From positions 1,144,154 through 1,208,153 of the forward strand of contig NW_003101671.1 in the NCBI RefSeq assembly GCF_000003855.2: a DNA stretch of 64,000 nucleotides, given 5' to 3'. Within the stretch, counting starts at the first letter, position 1. Each line of letters starts with the position of its first letter. Source of the stretch: Blastomyces gilchristii SLH14081 (lineage: Eukaryota > Ascomycota > Eurotiomycetes > Onygenales > Ajellomycetaceae). A model generated the notes under the pieces. The model was not told the origin of the DNA. It saw only the letters and a program-made list of their open reading frames with translations, and ran no database searches. Both the position numbers and the translations under genes were made by a program. Of the stretch, positions 24,770-38,600 are shown in pieces.

Positions 24770-25358
24770 TTCTCTCTCACCAGATTCAGTTACACTCATG
24801 TGATCATGATATTCACTCTAGCTTCATGCAGATTAGCATGTCACTAGTGTTTGTAATCTTATAATCTATCTCTGATTTGACTAGTGTTCTGCATACATTC
24901 TTATAAAGAAACTTTCACTATAGTACATCACTTATTCACTAACTTTTCTCATTCTTCAATCATCTTCTTCATCATTGTCATCATTGAATATTACTATCTC
25001 ATTCAAGATTTCTATCTCTTCTTCTGTTCAACTCTTTTCATCTGTTCATCTATTACATTGTACACATTTCTGGCAATGACTTTCTGTTCTCACAATAAGT
25101 ATCATTATAGTGCTCATATCAGGCAGTTTGTTAACAGTAAGTGTAATATATTGTGAAATATGATCAGGACTTGTTTATCTTCTAATGATTGTCAGAATGT
25201 ACTATCATGAATAACATATCTTCTCTATCTTCTTATACACTCTTAACTGTTTCCTTCTCAGTGAGTTTCTGATCATGTTTTCTGGCATGATTTTGCATGA
25301 ACACAGATGCTGATATGTTGTTTTTATTTATATAGAATTCTCATATGTTGACAGATCT
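24770..25358. other. Gypsy C non-coding region next to 3' LTR
   Basis: Pyrimidine-rich on the plus strand; begins with the polypurine tract complement. It could hold the promoter of the antisense accessory gene, but nothing specific is recognised. Confidence 0.4.
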
Positions 25359-26783
25359 GTGTCTGTCAATGATAGTGAACTCAATGTTGAATTATTGATT
25401 GAGAACTTGAAGAATGCAATAATGAAGAAATTGTCTGTATTATATGTGACTGAGTCTTCTGTGTCTCTCTCTGCTTTCTCTGTTTCTTTCTCTGCTGCTC
25501 TTTCTCAATCTTCTACATCTGTCTCTGTGTCTGATTCTCCTGCTTCTGCTACCTCTGTTCCCATGACTCTCACTCTCACTACTTCTGGTTTTGCTATCTC
25601 TGCTTTCATTACCAGCTCTCCCTGTTTCAAGAAGATATTGTGTAGACTTAATGAACTATGTTTCTCAGTGTGTACACTCTCACTCTTCTTATCAACTCTC
25701 AGAATAATTTATTGTATGAAGACTGTGTATAACATGATAATCTGAAGCTCAGTTACAGACACTGATTATTATATTCATTTTAAATATTTATGATGAGATA
25801 ATTGTTTATTTATCTCAGAGAATCATTTCCTCTCTCAACAGTATTGAGATTGTAAGTCTTTCTCTTTTCATCTTTTCTTTCTAACACTGATTTTTCTGTT
25901 CTTAGGGAAAATTGTTATGAGTTTTGCTGTGCACAAAGTCATGATGTTCACAGACATCAAGGAGCTTTTCACAACTATAAAGTTCAATATCATGAGAATA
26001 TTCACTCTGATGAATTTCTTTGAAATGATAGATTCATATCAGTCTATTCTCTGATATCTGTTATCTGACTTCATGATGCAGGTGAAAGATATTCATGTTT
26101 TCAGAAACAGAAATGCAGATATTGTACTCTTTTACATCTGTGAGTGTGAGACTTGTATGTCTTGTCTGAGATATTGTTGTGAAAATAAGCTGTTCACACA
26201 CTATGTTCTGCTTTCTGTATTTTTCTGTGTTTCTCTCTCTCTTTCTGAGAAGCCTCATGTATGTTGTAATTGTGTGTATAATTCTAAGATCAGTGAGTGT
26301 TCATTCAGTAATTGTTATTCCTGCTTTTGCAGTTTTATACACTAATAATGATTCTTAATTGCTTCAGTGTCAGAGATTATTCTAATTGAAGATAACAATG
26401 CTGCTGAGACTATCTTCTCTCACTTCTAAGCTTCTTCTGTCACTTTCTCTTCCTTCTCTGCAGAGAAGGTTGTGTGCACATCAGATTATAAGTGTTCAGT
26501 CTCAAGTGACTCTTACTGTTGTTTATTCAGTTCTGTATCTTCTTCTTCTTCTGTTTCTTTCATCTTCATTCTCTCTGTTCTGGCTTCTGGTCCTGTGAGT
26601 TTTGTGCTCTTCTTCAATTTCTCTACATGTATGCATGCACATTTCTATATTAACATTCCAGTCAATCTTGTAATAAATGACATTAATGTTATATACAGAG
26701 TGATAGAGAAATCAGAGATATGTATGATATTATTACAAGAGCAGCTTGCAGTCCTTGAATCTCTTGTAAATCTCAAGTTTTGA
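25359..26783 (+). pseudogene. Gypsy C antisense accessory gene (Ser-rich, Cys motif, intron)
   Basis: On the strand opposite to gag-pol, between pol and the 3' LTR, a gene-like series can be read. A first open piece from Met 25359 (MSVNDSELNVELLIENLKNA) passes into a long Ser/Ala/Pro tract. A typical fungal intron lies at about 25852-25905 (GTAAGT ... CTAAC ... CTTAG). A middle piece carries paired cysteines (CETCMSCLR, then EKPHVCCNCVYNSKISECSF, about 26148-26310). A last piece ends in a helical stretch (RVIEKSEICMILLQEQLAVL) with a stop at 26781-26783. Frame changes and Cys/Ser/Phe enrichment show decay. The paired-Cys pattern suggests a zinc-binding module; the family is not recognised. 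Placement and strand match the antisense ORF of Gypsy A. Confidence 0.45.
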
Positions 26784-27959
26784 GATTTTCTTTGTTTTTA
26801 GCATTTTTCAGATGACATGATGTTGGAAATAGATTAAATGTGTGATGTATAAAAATGAATGAGATATGTATGATAATATTTGTCTTTTACAGCTGATTCT
26901 TACAGTTAATAATCAATTCATTATCTCTTTTCTTTTCTTACACTTTTTCTTTATCTGCTAGTCACTACTCTTATACAATCTCTATATAGTACAGTGTTCA
27001 GTGACTAGGTTCAGCAGCTTTCACTTTTTATAATTCTGTCTCATGCATTATACTGTCTCTCTTCACTCACTCAGATTACTACAGTGAATGACTTATTAAA
27101 ACTAATCTCATCTGACCTCTGAGCATTCTCAGGGGTTGAGATGGCTTGATCTCACATATTCATGAATGTTTCAGATAGTTCATCCTCTGTGATCTCTGTG
27201 ATTGAACTGATGTAAACAGTTAAATTCAACTCTGAATTCCTTTTTCTTCTGTGACCTGACTCATGTATAAGTCTGCTACTTTGAGATCACTCTTTATCAT
27301 ATTACACTCACTGTCTGCAGTGTATTATTATATGACTGGCTACAGTCTCATCACTTATTAAAGTGTGATATTCATCTGATTTCTTCATTACTTCTCATTC
27401 TTTCCTTATAATCATGAAAAGATTGAAATAAGTGAGATTATCTGATTTATAAGTATCTATGATTTCTCTTACTTCATGAGACTTTTCAATTATAAGTCTC
27501 TTCTTTTTCAACACTGATAATAGTGCTGTGAATAATTATAATCTACTTAAGTCTTGTATCTTTGCTTTTATAAGTTATGAATTATTAATTAAGTTGTGTA
27601 AGACTCATTTCTCTGATTCTTTCAATGTATACATTTTCAGAGAATGTGATTTAAGTATTTTATATGACTCAAATCATCTAGATTGAAACTTCTTAGAATT
27701 CTCATTATATACAAGAACTCACATTCTCATCTTGAGACTCAATTTCTTAACTAGTGAGTCTCATATTCTTTTCAATTGAATTGCTCAGTTTAGAAGTAAC
27801 TTATTAGCTTTTATACATGCATAACTGATCTCTTTCAATCTTGATTCTGCATTCACAACTGTTACATCTGTGACTGTTGCATCTGCAGCTGCTGTTTTCT
27901 CTCTTATCTTTTCTGAAGCATTCTCTGGGATGCATAGATGCAATTCATACAACAGATAG

Positions 27960-30130
27960 AATGATAAATACTTAAAGACTGCATACTGCTGAATTTGCAT
28001 GACTAATAGCATCTGACTGAGATATTCATTTCATAATCTCATAGGCTTGCTTACTAGATATTTTGTCAGCATGTTGCTCAAGATTTCATTCAAGTGTTTT
28101 ATCTTTCTGTTTATTCACAGATGATATAATGTTGTTCTATGATGTCTTGTCTGTAACTGGCTCATAAAATGCCTCATCACTTCTTCTACAAGATTTACAC
28201 TGTTATCAGTTAGAATCTTGCATGGTATTTCATAGTTGATATAGATCTCATTATATAGAAACTTTGTCATCATCTTCTCTATCATCTCTGAAACTGCTTT
28301 CATAACTGGCCAGTCAGTAGCATAATCAATAGCAGTGATTATTCATTAATTTTCATTTGATGTTCACAGTAATATGTCTATGAGATTCATCTCTCATCAT
28401 TTGAACAGTTGTATTGTACACTTCATCTGATGTTGTACTTTCTCATATTCTAATCCTTTCTTAGATTCTTTCATGACCTGGCAATTCAGGCACTTGTGAG
28501 TGTACATCTGAATGTCCTCAGCTATGCTTGGTCAGTATACTCTTGATTTGAGTACATTCATGAGTTCAGGGCTTTCTAAGTGACTGAATTCCTTGTACAT
28601 GTGAGTCACTAAGTCATATCTAAATGAAGATTCAAGATAGGAAGCTTCTGCAAATTCTAGATCATGATAAAGCACAACATCATTTTTCAATTTCCTCAGC
28701 TTGAAGTTCAGAAGCATCTCTTCTACTACTTTCATAAGATACTTATCATTCAACATCTTGTCATTCTTCAAGTGAGAGATCATGATATTCACTCATTCTG
28801 ATTTCTTGCATCTTCTCAGTGTGTTTAACATGAATGTTTCTTATGTCTGGTTCACAGAACTCTCATTCATGAAATTGAGTCTGTGACTAATTGTATCAGG
28901 TATCACAGTGTTCAATCTCTTTCAGTATTTAATATAAAGATTGTATACTTAAAACTCTGAGATTTAACATGCTAAGTGTTTGAAAGATTTTGTTATTAAT
29001 TATAGATAGATGAGGCTTTTATGATCTGTGATCATCATTATTGTATATCTGTTATCAATATATCTATTCTACAACACCAGTATATGCTTGATTACTAGCA
29101 ATTTCTTTTCATACACTGAGTAATTGAGCTCAGTATCTGATAGTTTTCTATCATTATACATCATCAGATGCAGCTTGCTGTTCTTACTCATCTGTAGAAG
29201 AGCATCTCTGATAGCTCATTCAGATGCATTCATTTCAATATAGAAAGATTTATCACAATCTGATTAAATAAGCACTGAGAATGTTGTTATATATTTTCTC
29301 AGTGTGAGAAAAGCCTCTTCACACATAGTATTTCAGATAATTGAATAAAACTTCTTCTTTTGCAGATTTGCATCTGTTTCTCTTAAGAGATCTGAGAGTG
29401 ATGCAGATATTTATGTGAAATTCTTGATGAATCTGTGATAATATGAGATCAATTCAAGAAACTGCTGTACATGATATACATTTCTCAGTCACAGTTAATT
29501 CACTATAACATTCAATTTCTTCAGAATGAGGCATATACAGTTACTACTCACTACATGTTCTATAAACTTCAACTCTTTCATTTCAAACACACACTTGATT
29601 GATTTGATATAGAGCTTATACTCTGTCAGAGTTGTAAGCACTTCATTGAGATGCTTCAGATGTTCATTGTATAAGTTTGAAAAGACTAGAATGTCATTGA
29701 GATATATAAGACATGAGATTTCATTCTGTTTATGAAGAATTATATTTATCATCATTTAAAAGATGACAGATGCATTTATCAGACTGAATAACATTATCAG
29801 AAATTTGAACTTTCTTTATTATATATTAAACATGGTTCACAGGACTGACAGTTTATCTATACAGATTTATCAGTATTCTGAGAGAAGATTGATCTTTGAT
29901 AGATATCAGATGTTTTCAACTGTATTTAACTGTTATTGAATCTATGACAGTGAATATTCATTCTTGATCATAAGCTTGTTGAGTGCTTGATAATCAATAC
30001 ATATTCATCACTTCTTATCTGTCTTTTTCACAAATAGAACTGAAAAGCCTCATGTGCTTGATAAGAGTTGTATAAGATTATATTCTAGAAGGTCTGTGAT
30101 CTGACACTTCTGTTCTTTAAGATGTGTTTG
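27960..30130 (-). pseudogene. Gypsy C pol remnant (RT, RNase H, integrase)
   Basis: Read right to left on the minus strand: RT with catalytic box YLNDILVFSN (about 29680-29710; YLDD expected) followed by KCVFEMKELKFIEHVVSSN; RNase H with FYIEMNASE(stop)AIRDALLQMS and RKLSDTELNYSVYEKKLL (about 29090-29260); integrase zinc module ending HKCLNCQVMKES (about 28460-28500) and core with EIYINYEIPCKILTDNSVN and TRHHRTTLYH (about 28115-28260). Stops, mostly TGA, interrupt all parts. The sequence between about 26784 and 27960 is probably the integrase C-terminal region but shows no clear motif. Confidence 0.85.
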
Positions 30131-31628
30131 TGACAGAGAATATGTATTCTGATTGACTGGTTTTGCATCTCTCATGTCAATCTCATGTACAAATTCTTGT
30201 TTCAGCAGCAATTCTGATAAAAGATCTGTTCAGAAGATCTTTTCATGCTTCTTTAAAAGCTTCTTCATACACTTGTTCTTCTGCATATTCTTTATCTTGG
30301 TTTTCTCTGCTTTCAGGTCCTGTATGATATACAGAATACTTTCAGATGAGGTCTTATAAATTATTCTCTTTACTTATTAATGTGTAAGCAGATTTAATTC
30401 TTCTATATCAGAGATGTAAAATGTTCTTCTCATATCAGTTGATAGAATTGTATGAATCATTTTTTTTCTATCAGTCAACTGTATATAACATGTACATCAT
30501 TGAATCTGTGAATTGAACCTTTGAAATCAATTGAGCTTAAGAATAAGGTCATATTTCACATTCTGCAGCTCTTACACTCAAATATAGCAAGATTATTCTC
30601 TGAAGTGCAAGGGAACTCTTACTCTTGCAGGTGATATCAAATATCAGTTATTAAGTAATCTTATATATCAGAAATTCTTCACTCAGTGAACCTCTTTCAG
30701 TCTTTGAATTATATAATCATTAATATATTGTGTAGAAGCTTCTGTATCTGCTAACACTTTTACAGCCATCTCTCAATTCTTACTCAAGTGCTTCTTATAC
30801 ATTAACATTTCAGGTCTTAAGACATTGAGATGAGTATTCACTTCATTCTCATCTGTACTTCAGTCAGAAGCCTGCTTTCTGTTAGTATTCACAGAATTCA
30901 GAGAGTCATCTAACACAGGCATCTCTTTCACTTTAAAGACTTTTCATAGAATATCAGTGAGTGTCTCTGAGCTCACTAATTCTGCTAGTTTTTTAACTCT
31001 CTTGCTTCTCTTGACTATATATGCTGAGTGCAATCTTTTATATCATGATTTTGATGTCTGCAGTTGAAGCAAGCTCAATGCTCATAATATCAAGATTTTC
31101 ACTCAGAGAATCTCTTTTTCAGAGAATTCAGTACTTTAGTAATGACATTCAGATCTAGATTCATTGTGTTCAGATGTATGACTTGTATCATAGAAGTCTG
31201 ATTACTCATTCTCTGCTGAGACATACTCAATTGCAGTATTTTCTATTATAATTGACTCACTTATTCTTATACAATGAGAATATTGTATGCTTTCTTCACT
31301 GTGTCTGACTATAAGATTAAGCATTTTCATTCCACTCTTAACTCAGATATAAGATCATGAATGAAGATCTGTAAATAGAAAGATGTTGAAAACTCTTCAT
31401 TCAATGTAAGATAGTGTAAGCTGAAGTGTGTGAAGTATAATATAAGATTACTTACTTATCTATACTCAGTGAAGTGTTTATAATACTTGTCTTATATGTT
31501 CACTTTCTCAAAGTTATGCAAGATTCATTTAAAAAACTTATTTCATATTTATGAAAATGAATATCACTCTGAGTCTGTGAGATTCATCTTTTCATCAGTT
31601 ATTCATAATAACTTCACTTTTCTATATA
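30131..31628 (-). pseudogene. Gypsy C protease and 3' part of gag
   Basis: Minus-strand remnants upstream of RT. A CCHC zinc knuckle with all four ligands intact (CFNCRHQNHDIKDC) is at 31030-31071, marking the end of gag; protease should lie between it and RT but its active site is not recognisable. Gag is then broken by LINE H at 31629 and resumes at 39261. Confidence 0.7.
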
Positions 31629-31639
31629 TTATTATTATT

Positions 31640-31710
31640 ATTATTATTCTTCAATTATAGATGTATGCAGTCAGAGACTATGACATCTACCTGAGAACTT
31701 TAGTTCTCAG
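31640..31710 (-). other. LINE 3' terminal hairpins and AAT tail
   Basis: Next to the ATT tail lies an outer stem (AGATGT...ACATCT, 31659-31689, with an inner AGTC-AGA-GACT stem) and a perfect 9-bp hairpin (CTGAGAACT, TT, AGTTCTCAG; 31691-31710). Both are kept, often with compensated changes, in LINE D, E, F, G, I and SINE 2. They are the likely recognition site for the LINE reverse transcriptase (inference). Confidence 0.6.
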
Positions 31711-32019
31711 GGTTTTTCCTATGTCTGTAAAGTTAACTATTATACATTCATCAATTTCAGATATGCAAAATCAAAAAATTCCAGCTCAGAATACAAAAAC
31801 TGTTTACAAATTGCAGTGTTTTAACATCTTTTGATACTTTGAAACCATTTGACAATATCATAACAAAAGAAAAGAGAAAAAGAACACAGTCTCAAAGATA
31901 GACACATTAAATAGATAGATAGAAAGAAATTGAAAGAAAAAGATAAAGAAAAAGATAAAGTAAAGAGAGACTATAACAAAACAAATTATTAAAAGAGAGT
32001 GTATAGCTGTTTTAACAGA

Positions 32020-35000
32020 CTATATCTGATTGATTTCCTCCTCTTCATATTCAGATAATTCTGAATTTAGCCATTTTCTTATAGCTGCTTGAGTTTCTGA
32101 TAGAAAGTCTATTAAGTATTTAATTCCTGTCTCAGTTGAGAATAAGAATCTCATATTTAATTGATTTAGATCATACTTCTCTTTCAATCTGGCTCTGAGA
32201 CTATTGTATAATGCACAGTGCATTACAATATGCTCAGAATTCTTATTTGTATTGCAGAATGAGCATTCTATTGAGTCAAATCTATCATCAAATCTTTGTA
32301 TATAAGATTTGAAATAGCTATGTCCTAGTTTCAGCTGTATTATAGATGAGAATATTTTCTTTTTACATTTAATTGAACAAGATTTCCACTTGAGTTTTAT
32401 TTCAAATCTTGAATAATGTATACTCTTCTTTTGTTTCTGCCAGCTTTCATTTCACTTGTCTAAACAAGATTCTTTTATTTTTCTCTTCATAAAAGACCAG
32501 GACACAATTTTTTGAATAGATCTGCTTAATTCTGCACTCTTTTTTGCAGCTGAATCAGCCAATTCATTGCCATGAATATTCATATGAGCAGAAACCCAGT
32601 GCAGATGAATTATCAGCTTTGATGTTCTTCTCTTTTGAATTTTCAAAACAGAGTTTAAGATCAGTTCAAGATTCATTTGATTATTATGAATCTGACTATT
32701 TCTAAGTCTTTTTAAAGCAGCTTGACTATCAGAGAATATTCATATCTCTTTCAAACAATTTCCTCTTTTATGAGATTTTATTTCAATGAGTTTGAAAGCT
32801 TTCACTATTGCAAATAGTTCAGCATCAAAGACTTCACATTCAGAGCCTAGATTTCAGAAATCTGAGATAAAATTAATATTATCTTCAGTATAAGCAATGC
32901 CTGCATCTAATCTATTTAAGTTCTCATTTTTTAAGTCATCTGAATAAATCAGAATAGAGTCTTTTATATTGATTGTAGAAATTCTCTTCAAATGCTGTTC
33001 ATATTCTTTCTCTTTTGATAGTTCACTTATTTGTAAGTCTATAAGAGATTCAAGCTTTTCTCTCCAGAGAGATAACTTCTCATGATCAACTTTTTCAATA
33101 TTTGAAGAAGAAAATTGATTTTTAATCAGAGAGCATAGTCTGTACAGTTGAGAAGGCATTTTCTTTGAAGAATTATTTTCATTTTAATCAAGAAATCTAT
33201 TTCAATCCAGTTCATTTCCAGAGTTAATTGATGGAAATGAAGAAGAGACTCTTTCTCTGATTATATGATTTGAGCTCATCTTTACAACTCTCAGAGCATA
33301 GTTCATACAGGCCTTTTCAAATCTAATAGCAGAAGGAGGAATTGAAGCTTCAATTTCCATTGCTTTAATAGAAGATGATTTGAATGCTTTCAGAATTCTT
33401 CTCAAGGCTCTGTTTTACAGACTTTGAAAGAGTTCAGTGAAATTCCCTTGATTATTCCATCAAACTTGAACTTCATAATCAGCTACTGATGTAATACAGG
33501 CTATATATAACTGTCTCATAGCCTGGAAGGATAGACTCCTCTCTGTATTTGATAGTCTGATTATGTTGTTCAATAGTCTTTCTGCCTTGACAGTTCTTTG
33601 TTGAATGTGATATTTAAAATTCAACTTGAAGTTTAATCATACTTCTAATCATTTGACATTTACACTGAGTTTAATCTCTCTATTTAAAAGAGTTAGAGAT
33701 AGTTCTTTCTCATTGAATCTAGAAAAGAAATGAATTAACTCAGTTTTATTCATATCAAATTGAATTTGATTGATATCTGCTCTAACAAAGATTTCCTTTG
33801 CCGCTTCTTCAATTACTTTCAAATTCTCTTTGATAGTTTTTGAGCTGTAGACTAGACCAATATCATTCATATAACTCAGAGATCACACTATTCTCATATT
33901 TCTATTTTTGAATAGATATACAGTGTATATTGCAAATAAAATGAGTGAGATTGAAGATTCCTGTGATACTTCTATTTTTATCTCAGTCTTGTCTTGTTTC
34001 ATTCCATGAAAGAAGAGTTGTATAATTCTTTTAGACATAAAACAGTTAATTCATTTTATTAGAGAAAGTGACAGTTTTAATATCTTCAATGTCTGAATTA
34101 ACTTTGACTTTGAAACATGATCAAATGCTTCTTTTATATCAATAAAAACTGCAGTTGAGACCAGACTCTCATGCTTTGCTATTTAAATATTATGAACAAC
34201 TGACAGAACAGTGTCAATTGCAGAACACTGTTTTCTATCTCTCATTTATTCACTGAATAAAAGAGAATCATCTATAGAGCTTATAAAAGATAGTCAAGTA
34301 GCTATTATCTTTTCTAAAACCTTTTCTAGGCAGTTCAATAGAGATATTACTCTATATGACTTAGGAATTGAAGTTTTTCTATTAGGTTTTGCAAGAATCA
34401 CTTCAGTGGCTTCTCTCCAGCATTCAGGATGATATCTATTTTTCAAGAGATTGAAAAAGAGCTCAAAATATTCATTCTTTAAGTAGGAATATGTATTTTG
34501 AATAATCAAGTGATTAATTGAATCAGGACCTGCAGCAGTTTTAACAGAACTTGAGAAGATAGCTGACTCTAATTCATCTTATATAATATCAGGCCATTCC
34601 CAGTCATTTTCATCAATGTAGTTGAGAAGTGATATATTCTCTTTCTCTGAATCTGAATCTGAATCTGGTGAGTTCTGAAAGAGAATTCTCATGAAAGCTT
34701 GACATTTTTCCTCAAAAGAGTTTGCTGTATATGATTCATTCTGAAACTCATATTCTAAGGCTGAAAGTTTTGCTACACTTCTTGTTTTAGTATAGTTAAA
34801 AGCTTTAAAAACTTCCTTTTCTTATGCTTCTTCAAGAAATTTATTCCAGCAGTCTGTTTTAACTCTTTTAATATCTGAAAAATATTCATTTCTGACAGCT
34901 TTGAACTCTTCATCAGATATTACATCATTCTTTCAATCTCTTCTAACAGTAGCTAATTCTTTTCTTTTAGATGAGATATTCTCATTTCACCAAGATTTTA

Positions 35001-35990
35001 AATACTCAGAAGATTTTCTTTTTGAAATATTATCTCTAACACTTATTAGAATAATAGATGTAATAAGCTTCACTCTATTCTCAAGCATTTCATTTGAGAT
35101 ATCTTGATCAGAATTTCAATATAGCTCATTCTGTCTTTCAGATTTTAACAGTTTTATGCTTTCTTCAACTGCTTTTCAATCAGCTTTTTCAAAGTTATAC
35201 TGATTAGAGAGAAGAGGATTTTCACTCATTTATTTTTCACTCAGTTCAATATTAAATTGAATAATCTCATGACCTGATTCTGATGTCTCATTTGAATCAA
35301 TAAATCAGTTTACAAGTCTTCTTTTCATTAGATTTTGTGACATGAAGATTAGATCTATAATAGACTTCTGTTTCATATCTTTTCTAAAGAATGTTTGTTG
35401 ATCAGACTTATTAATCAAATCTATTGAATGCTCAAAGATTTATTCAACCAGATTATCAGCTCTCACTACTCTCTTGCATTCTGAATTTCATCAGAGATGA
35501 TGTGTATTGAAATCTTCTGCAATTATAGAGTTTCTTGATGAAGTTATGTTCAGAAATCCTCTATTAATTATTCAGATATTGTTATTTTTCTTCAATAACT
35601 TTTCATTATAGATATTTATAAGCTGTATAGTATTAAACTCATTTTCTTTATCTATAATATCACTCATCAGAATATCAGAGTCAGATATGATATCAAATCT
35701 TAGATTAAATTGATATCTTGATCTCTTTCTTTCATAGATCACTACTCTTGACTTTATCTCAGACTTTTGAGATAAAAAGCAGTAGTAGCTTGAATGAGAA
35801 ATGACATATTTTTACTCAGCATCAAAATTCGGCTTCTGAAGCAGTATAAAATCAACTTTTTATTCAAATGCAATTTGAAGACAAGAATAAATACAATTTG
35901 AGTTTCTATTCACATTATTTTAAATAAATGTAATTTTTGAAGAGTTTTTAAACTTTTTTTGTTGTTTTTATTGTATATTTATACTAAAAG
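32020..35990 (-). pseudogene. LINE H ORF2 (endonuclease, RT, RNase H), decayed
   Basis: The N-terminal endonuclease shows IIAEDFNTHHL (about 35490-35530; the usual motif is GDFN.HH). RT is at about 33600-34510: PNRKTSIPKSYRVISLLNCL, then AVFIDIKEAFDHVSKSK-like sequence near 34090-34170, and the catalytic box as YMNDIGLVYSSKT (about 33830-33875; YVDD expected). RNase H is at about 32480-32900, with IHLHWVSAHMNIHGNELADS (about 32550-32615). The frame ends at 32020 after EYEEEEINQI. In-frame TGA codons at former Trp positions and the lost RT Asp make it inactive. Confidence 0.88.
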
Positions 35991-36005
35991 AGAGTAGAGT
36001 AGAAT

Positions 36006-37610
36006 CTAATCACTATTATCAGATAGTAGATTATAACTGTTCTGAAAAGTAGGAATCTCAACTGCTTGCATTATATCTAGTTTATCATCAGAGTCATTTC
36101 TCAATTCTCTAATCTTAACAGAAGTTTGAGAATTCAAATTCTGTTTACATTTAGCTGAAGAATTGAAGTTTGAAGACTTAGATAGTTGAGAGTTTCTTCT
36201 TTTTAAGCTTGCAGTTATAAGTCTACTGGCTTGACTCTTCTCTTCAGTTCTAGATTGACTTTGAGCTTCATCTTTTCTCCAGTTCTTTTGAGTTCTAGAA
36301 GCAAACATACATTCTTTTGAGCTAGATGCATGTTTTTCTTTGCAATTAGAGCACTTAAGCAGAGTATATTGACAAATTTCACCTCTTTTTGAGCATGTTT
36401 CATATTTATGCTCACTAGTTTTGTGATCTCTGGCACAGAATGCACATTTTAAGTCTTTAAAACATGAGATTGTAAAGTATTCATATCTTTGACAGTTTGA
36501 ACACTGTGTTTGAGCTTTGAGATTCATTCTTGAGTCTTTGTATTCATAAACTCTCATTTTCAAACCTGCTACTCTTACTTCAGAGATCTTTGACTGTTTA
36601 AGTGTTTTTATATATACTAGAACAGAGGCATTTCTCCTGCTTTATCTGAACTCAATTGAATTTAGTCATACAGGCTTCTTTCTCAGTTGAATAGAGTTGT
36701 ATTCTTTTAATTCATTTTTGAGAAGTAGCATTTCTTCTTCACAGTCAAAAATTTCAACTGAAATATTATAAAGAATGAATTTATCTCACTTTTCATCTCT
36801 TTCAGATAGAATTATTGTGTTTAGCAAAGATTCTACTGCTGACTTTCAGAGATTCTTATTCTGAATAAGGAATTCAGCACTGAATTCAGACATTGTAGTC
36901 AGAATGATGGAGTTTTCAAAGAATGATGACTCAATTGAAGCTATAACTGATTTTTGAACTTCAATATCAGTTATTAACTGAGAAAAGAACTGCTGATTAA
37001 TTTCATTTCTGATTCTGAAAATGAGATTTGAGTTTAGCTTGTTTCTTTGCAGAATGTCCTGGTTTGAGACTTTGAGAATAAGTCTTCTATTTCTGAAGAT
37101 TTGAAAGTTTTTCTCTTTTTACATTTTCTTTTTCACTTTTCTATGAATAGAGGCATGAGCAGTATTCTTCTCAGTTTTCTCAGAATTTTGAGTAGATTTT
37201 GAGACAGCAGGTTTAGAGACAGCAGATTCAGCTGCTTGAGCATATGTTTTCTTCTGATTTAAAGAAGAAGAAGAAGTAGAAAAAAAGGAAGAAGAAGAGC
37301 AAGATGAAGAGTCAGTGATTGTACTAGGAATTTTCAAGGTTTTTTGAACTGTGTTTGAGATTTCAAGTTTGAACTTGATCATCTCCTGTAGTTGTCTAGC
37401 CTGAGTATGAAGAATTAACAGAACTTCTTCATTCATCTCACTCAGACACTGCTTTTCAAGAATCTTGCTTGCTTTTTCAAGTTTCTGTATTTCAAGAACT
37501 TGTTATTTCTCTATTTCTTCTTTCTTTCTTCTCTTCAGAATTTCAATCTCAGAAATAGTATTTGAGAAAGCATCTTTTTCCACATCAACTGAGTGTATTT
37601 TTGAACTCAT
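36006..37610 (-). pseudogene. LINE H ORF1 (nucleic-acid-binding, zinc knuckles), decayed
   Basis: Starts at Met 37610 (MSSKIHSVDVEKDAF), with a predicted coiled-coil region, a Ser tract (37260-37330), then a C-terminal knuckle array at about 36260-36510: CSNCQRYEYFTISC, CAFCARDHKTSEHKYETC and CSNCKEKHASSSKEC. This is the ORF1 type of Tad1-like LINEs, an RNA-binding protein of the retrotransposition particle. Stops between 36563 and 37119 break it. The last 185 codons (36563-36006) are still open. Confidence 0.82.
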
Positions 37611-38600
37611 TATTTTCACTCAATGAAAAGTTGGTCAGACTGTTTCAATTGAGATATTTCTAAGTCTGTTTTCAATTGAAAAGTTGGTCAGACTGTTTCA
37701 AAAGAAGAATAAAAGACTTTTGTGTATAAAACACCTGATTTTTTTCACACTAGTTCAGTAACTAGGTTAGATTTTTGAAGAGAATCTAATAAACTAAAAT
37801 TAATTTTTAAGATAAATCAATAAAATCTTTACAATCTCTTTCTTGGAATACAGTGAGAAAAAGTATGATATCAATTGATAATAAACCAGATGATATGACA
37901 GTTTTTGAGAGAAAAACTGACAAAAAATAAATCAATTTTTTGCAGAGAAATTGATTAAAACTATTCAATTTTATTCTAAATCATTCAATTCTTCTCACAC
38001 AATAAGTGTGCAACTCAAATCAGTTAATAAAGAGTATAAAAAAGAATTAAGTATTAATGAAAGCTCTTCAGTCACTGAAAAAGTAATTCTTATTTAAAAG
38101 AATATGAAATTATGACAGAAAACAACTCTGTTTTTAATTCTTTGTAAGAATATTGTGTAAAACTCAGAGAAAAACATCTTACTTTTTTAAGAGAAGTAAA
38201 AAACTATTTCTAAGATCTTTTTTTTTTGCATTAACTGCTGCAGAAGAATGAGATAGAAACTGCTAAGATATGCACTACTGTATACTCTCTATCAAGACTT
38301 TCTCTCTTCAGAATCTTGATATTATAGAGAATATAAGTCTGTTTCTATATAATAATATAAATATTGCCAGCGGGATGTAGAGGAACTGGTTATTTATATC
38401 TCAAAATAGAAGACTTTGTCAATGATTATATCAATATAGAGTTAATTCTCAAATTCAATAGAAACCTAGTATTGCTGTTCTCAATCTCTTGCAGAATCTA
38501 TTGAATATTGAGATATTAAAACTAGATTTAATATATCTCACTGTGCAGGGATCAAAGGCTCAGTCAGACCTTGAGATATACTGATTTTATAGTTGTTGTG

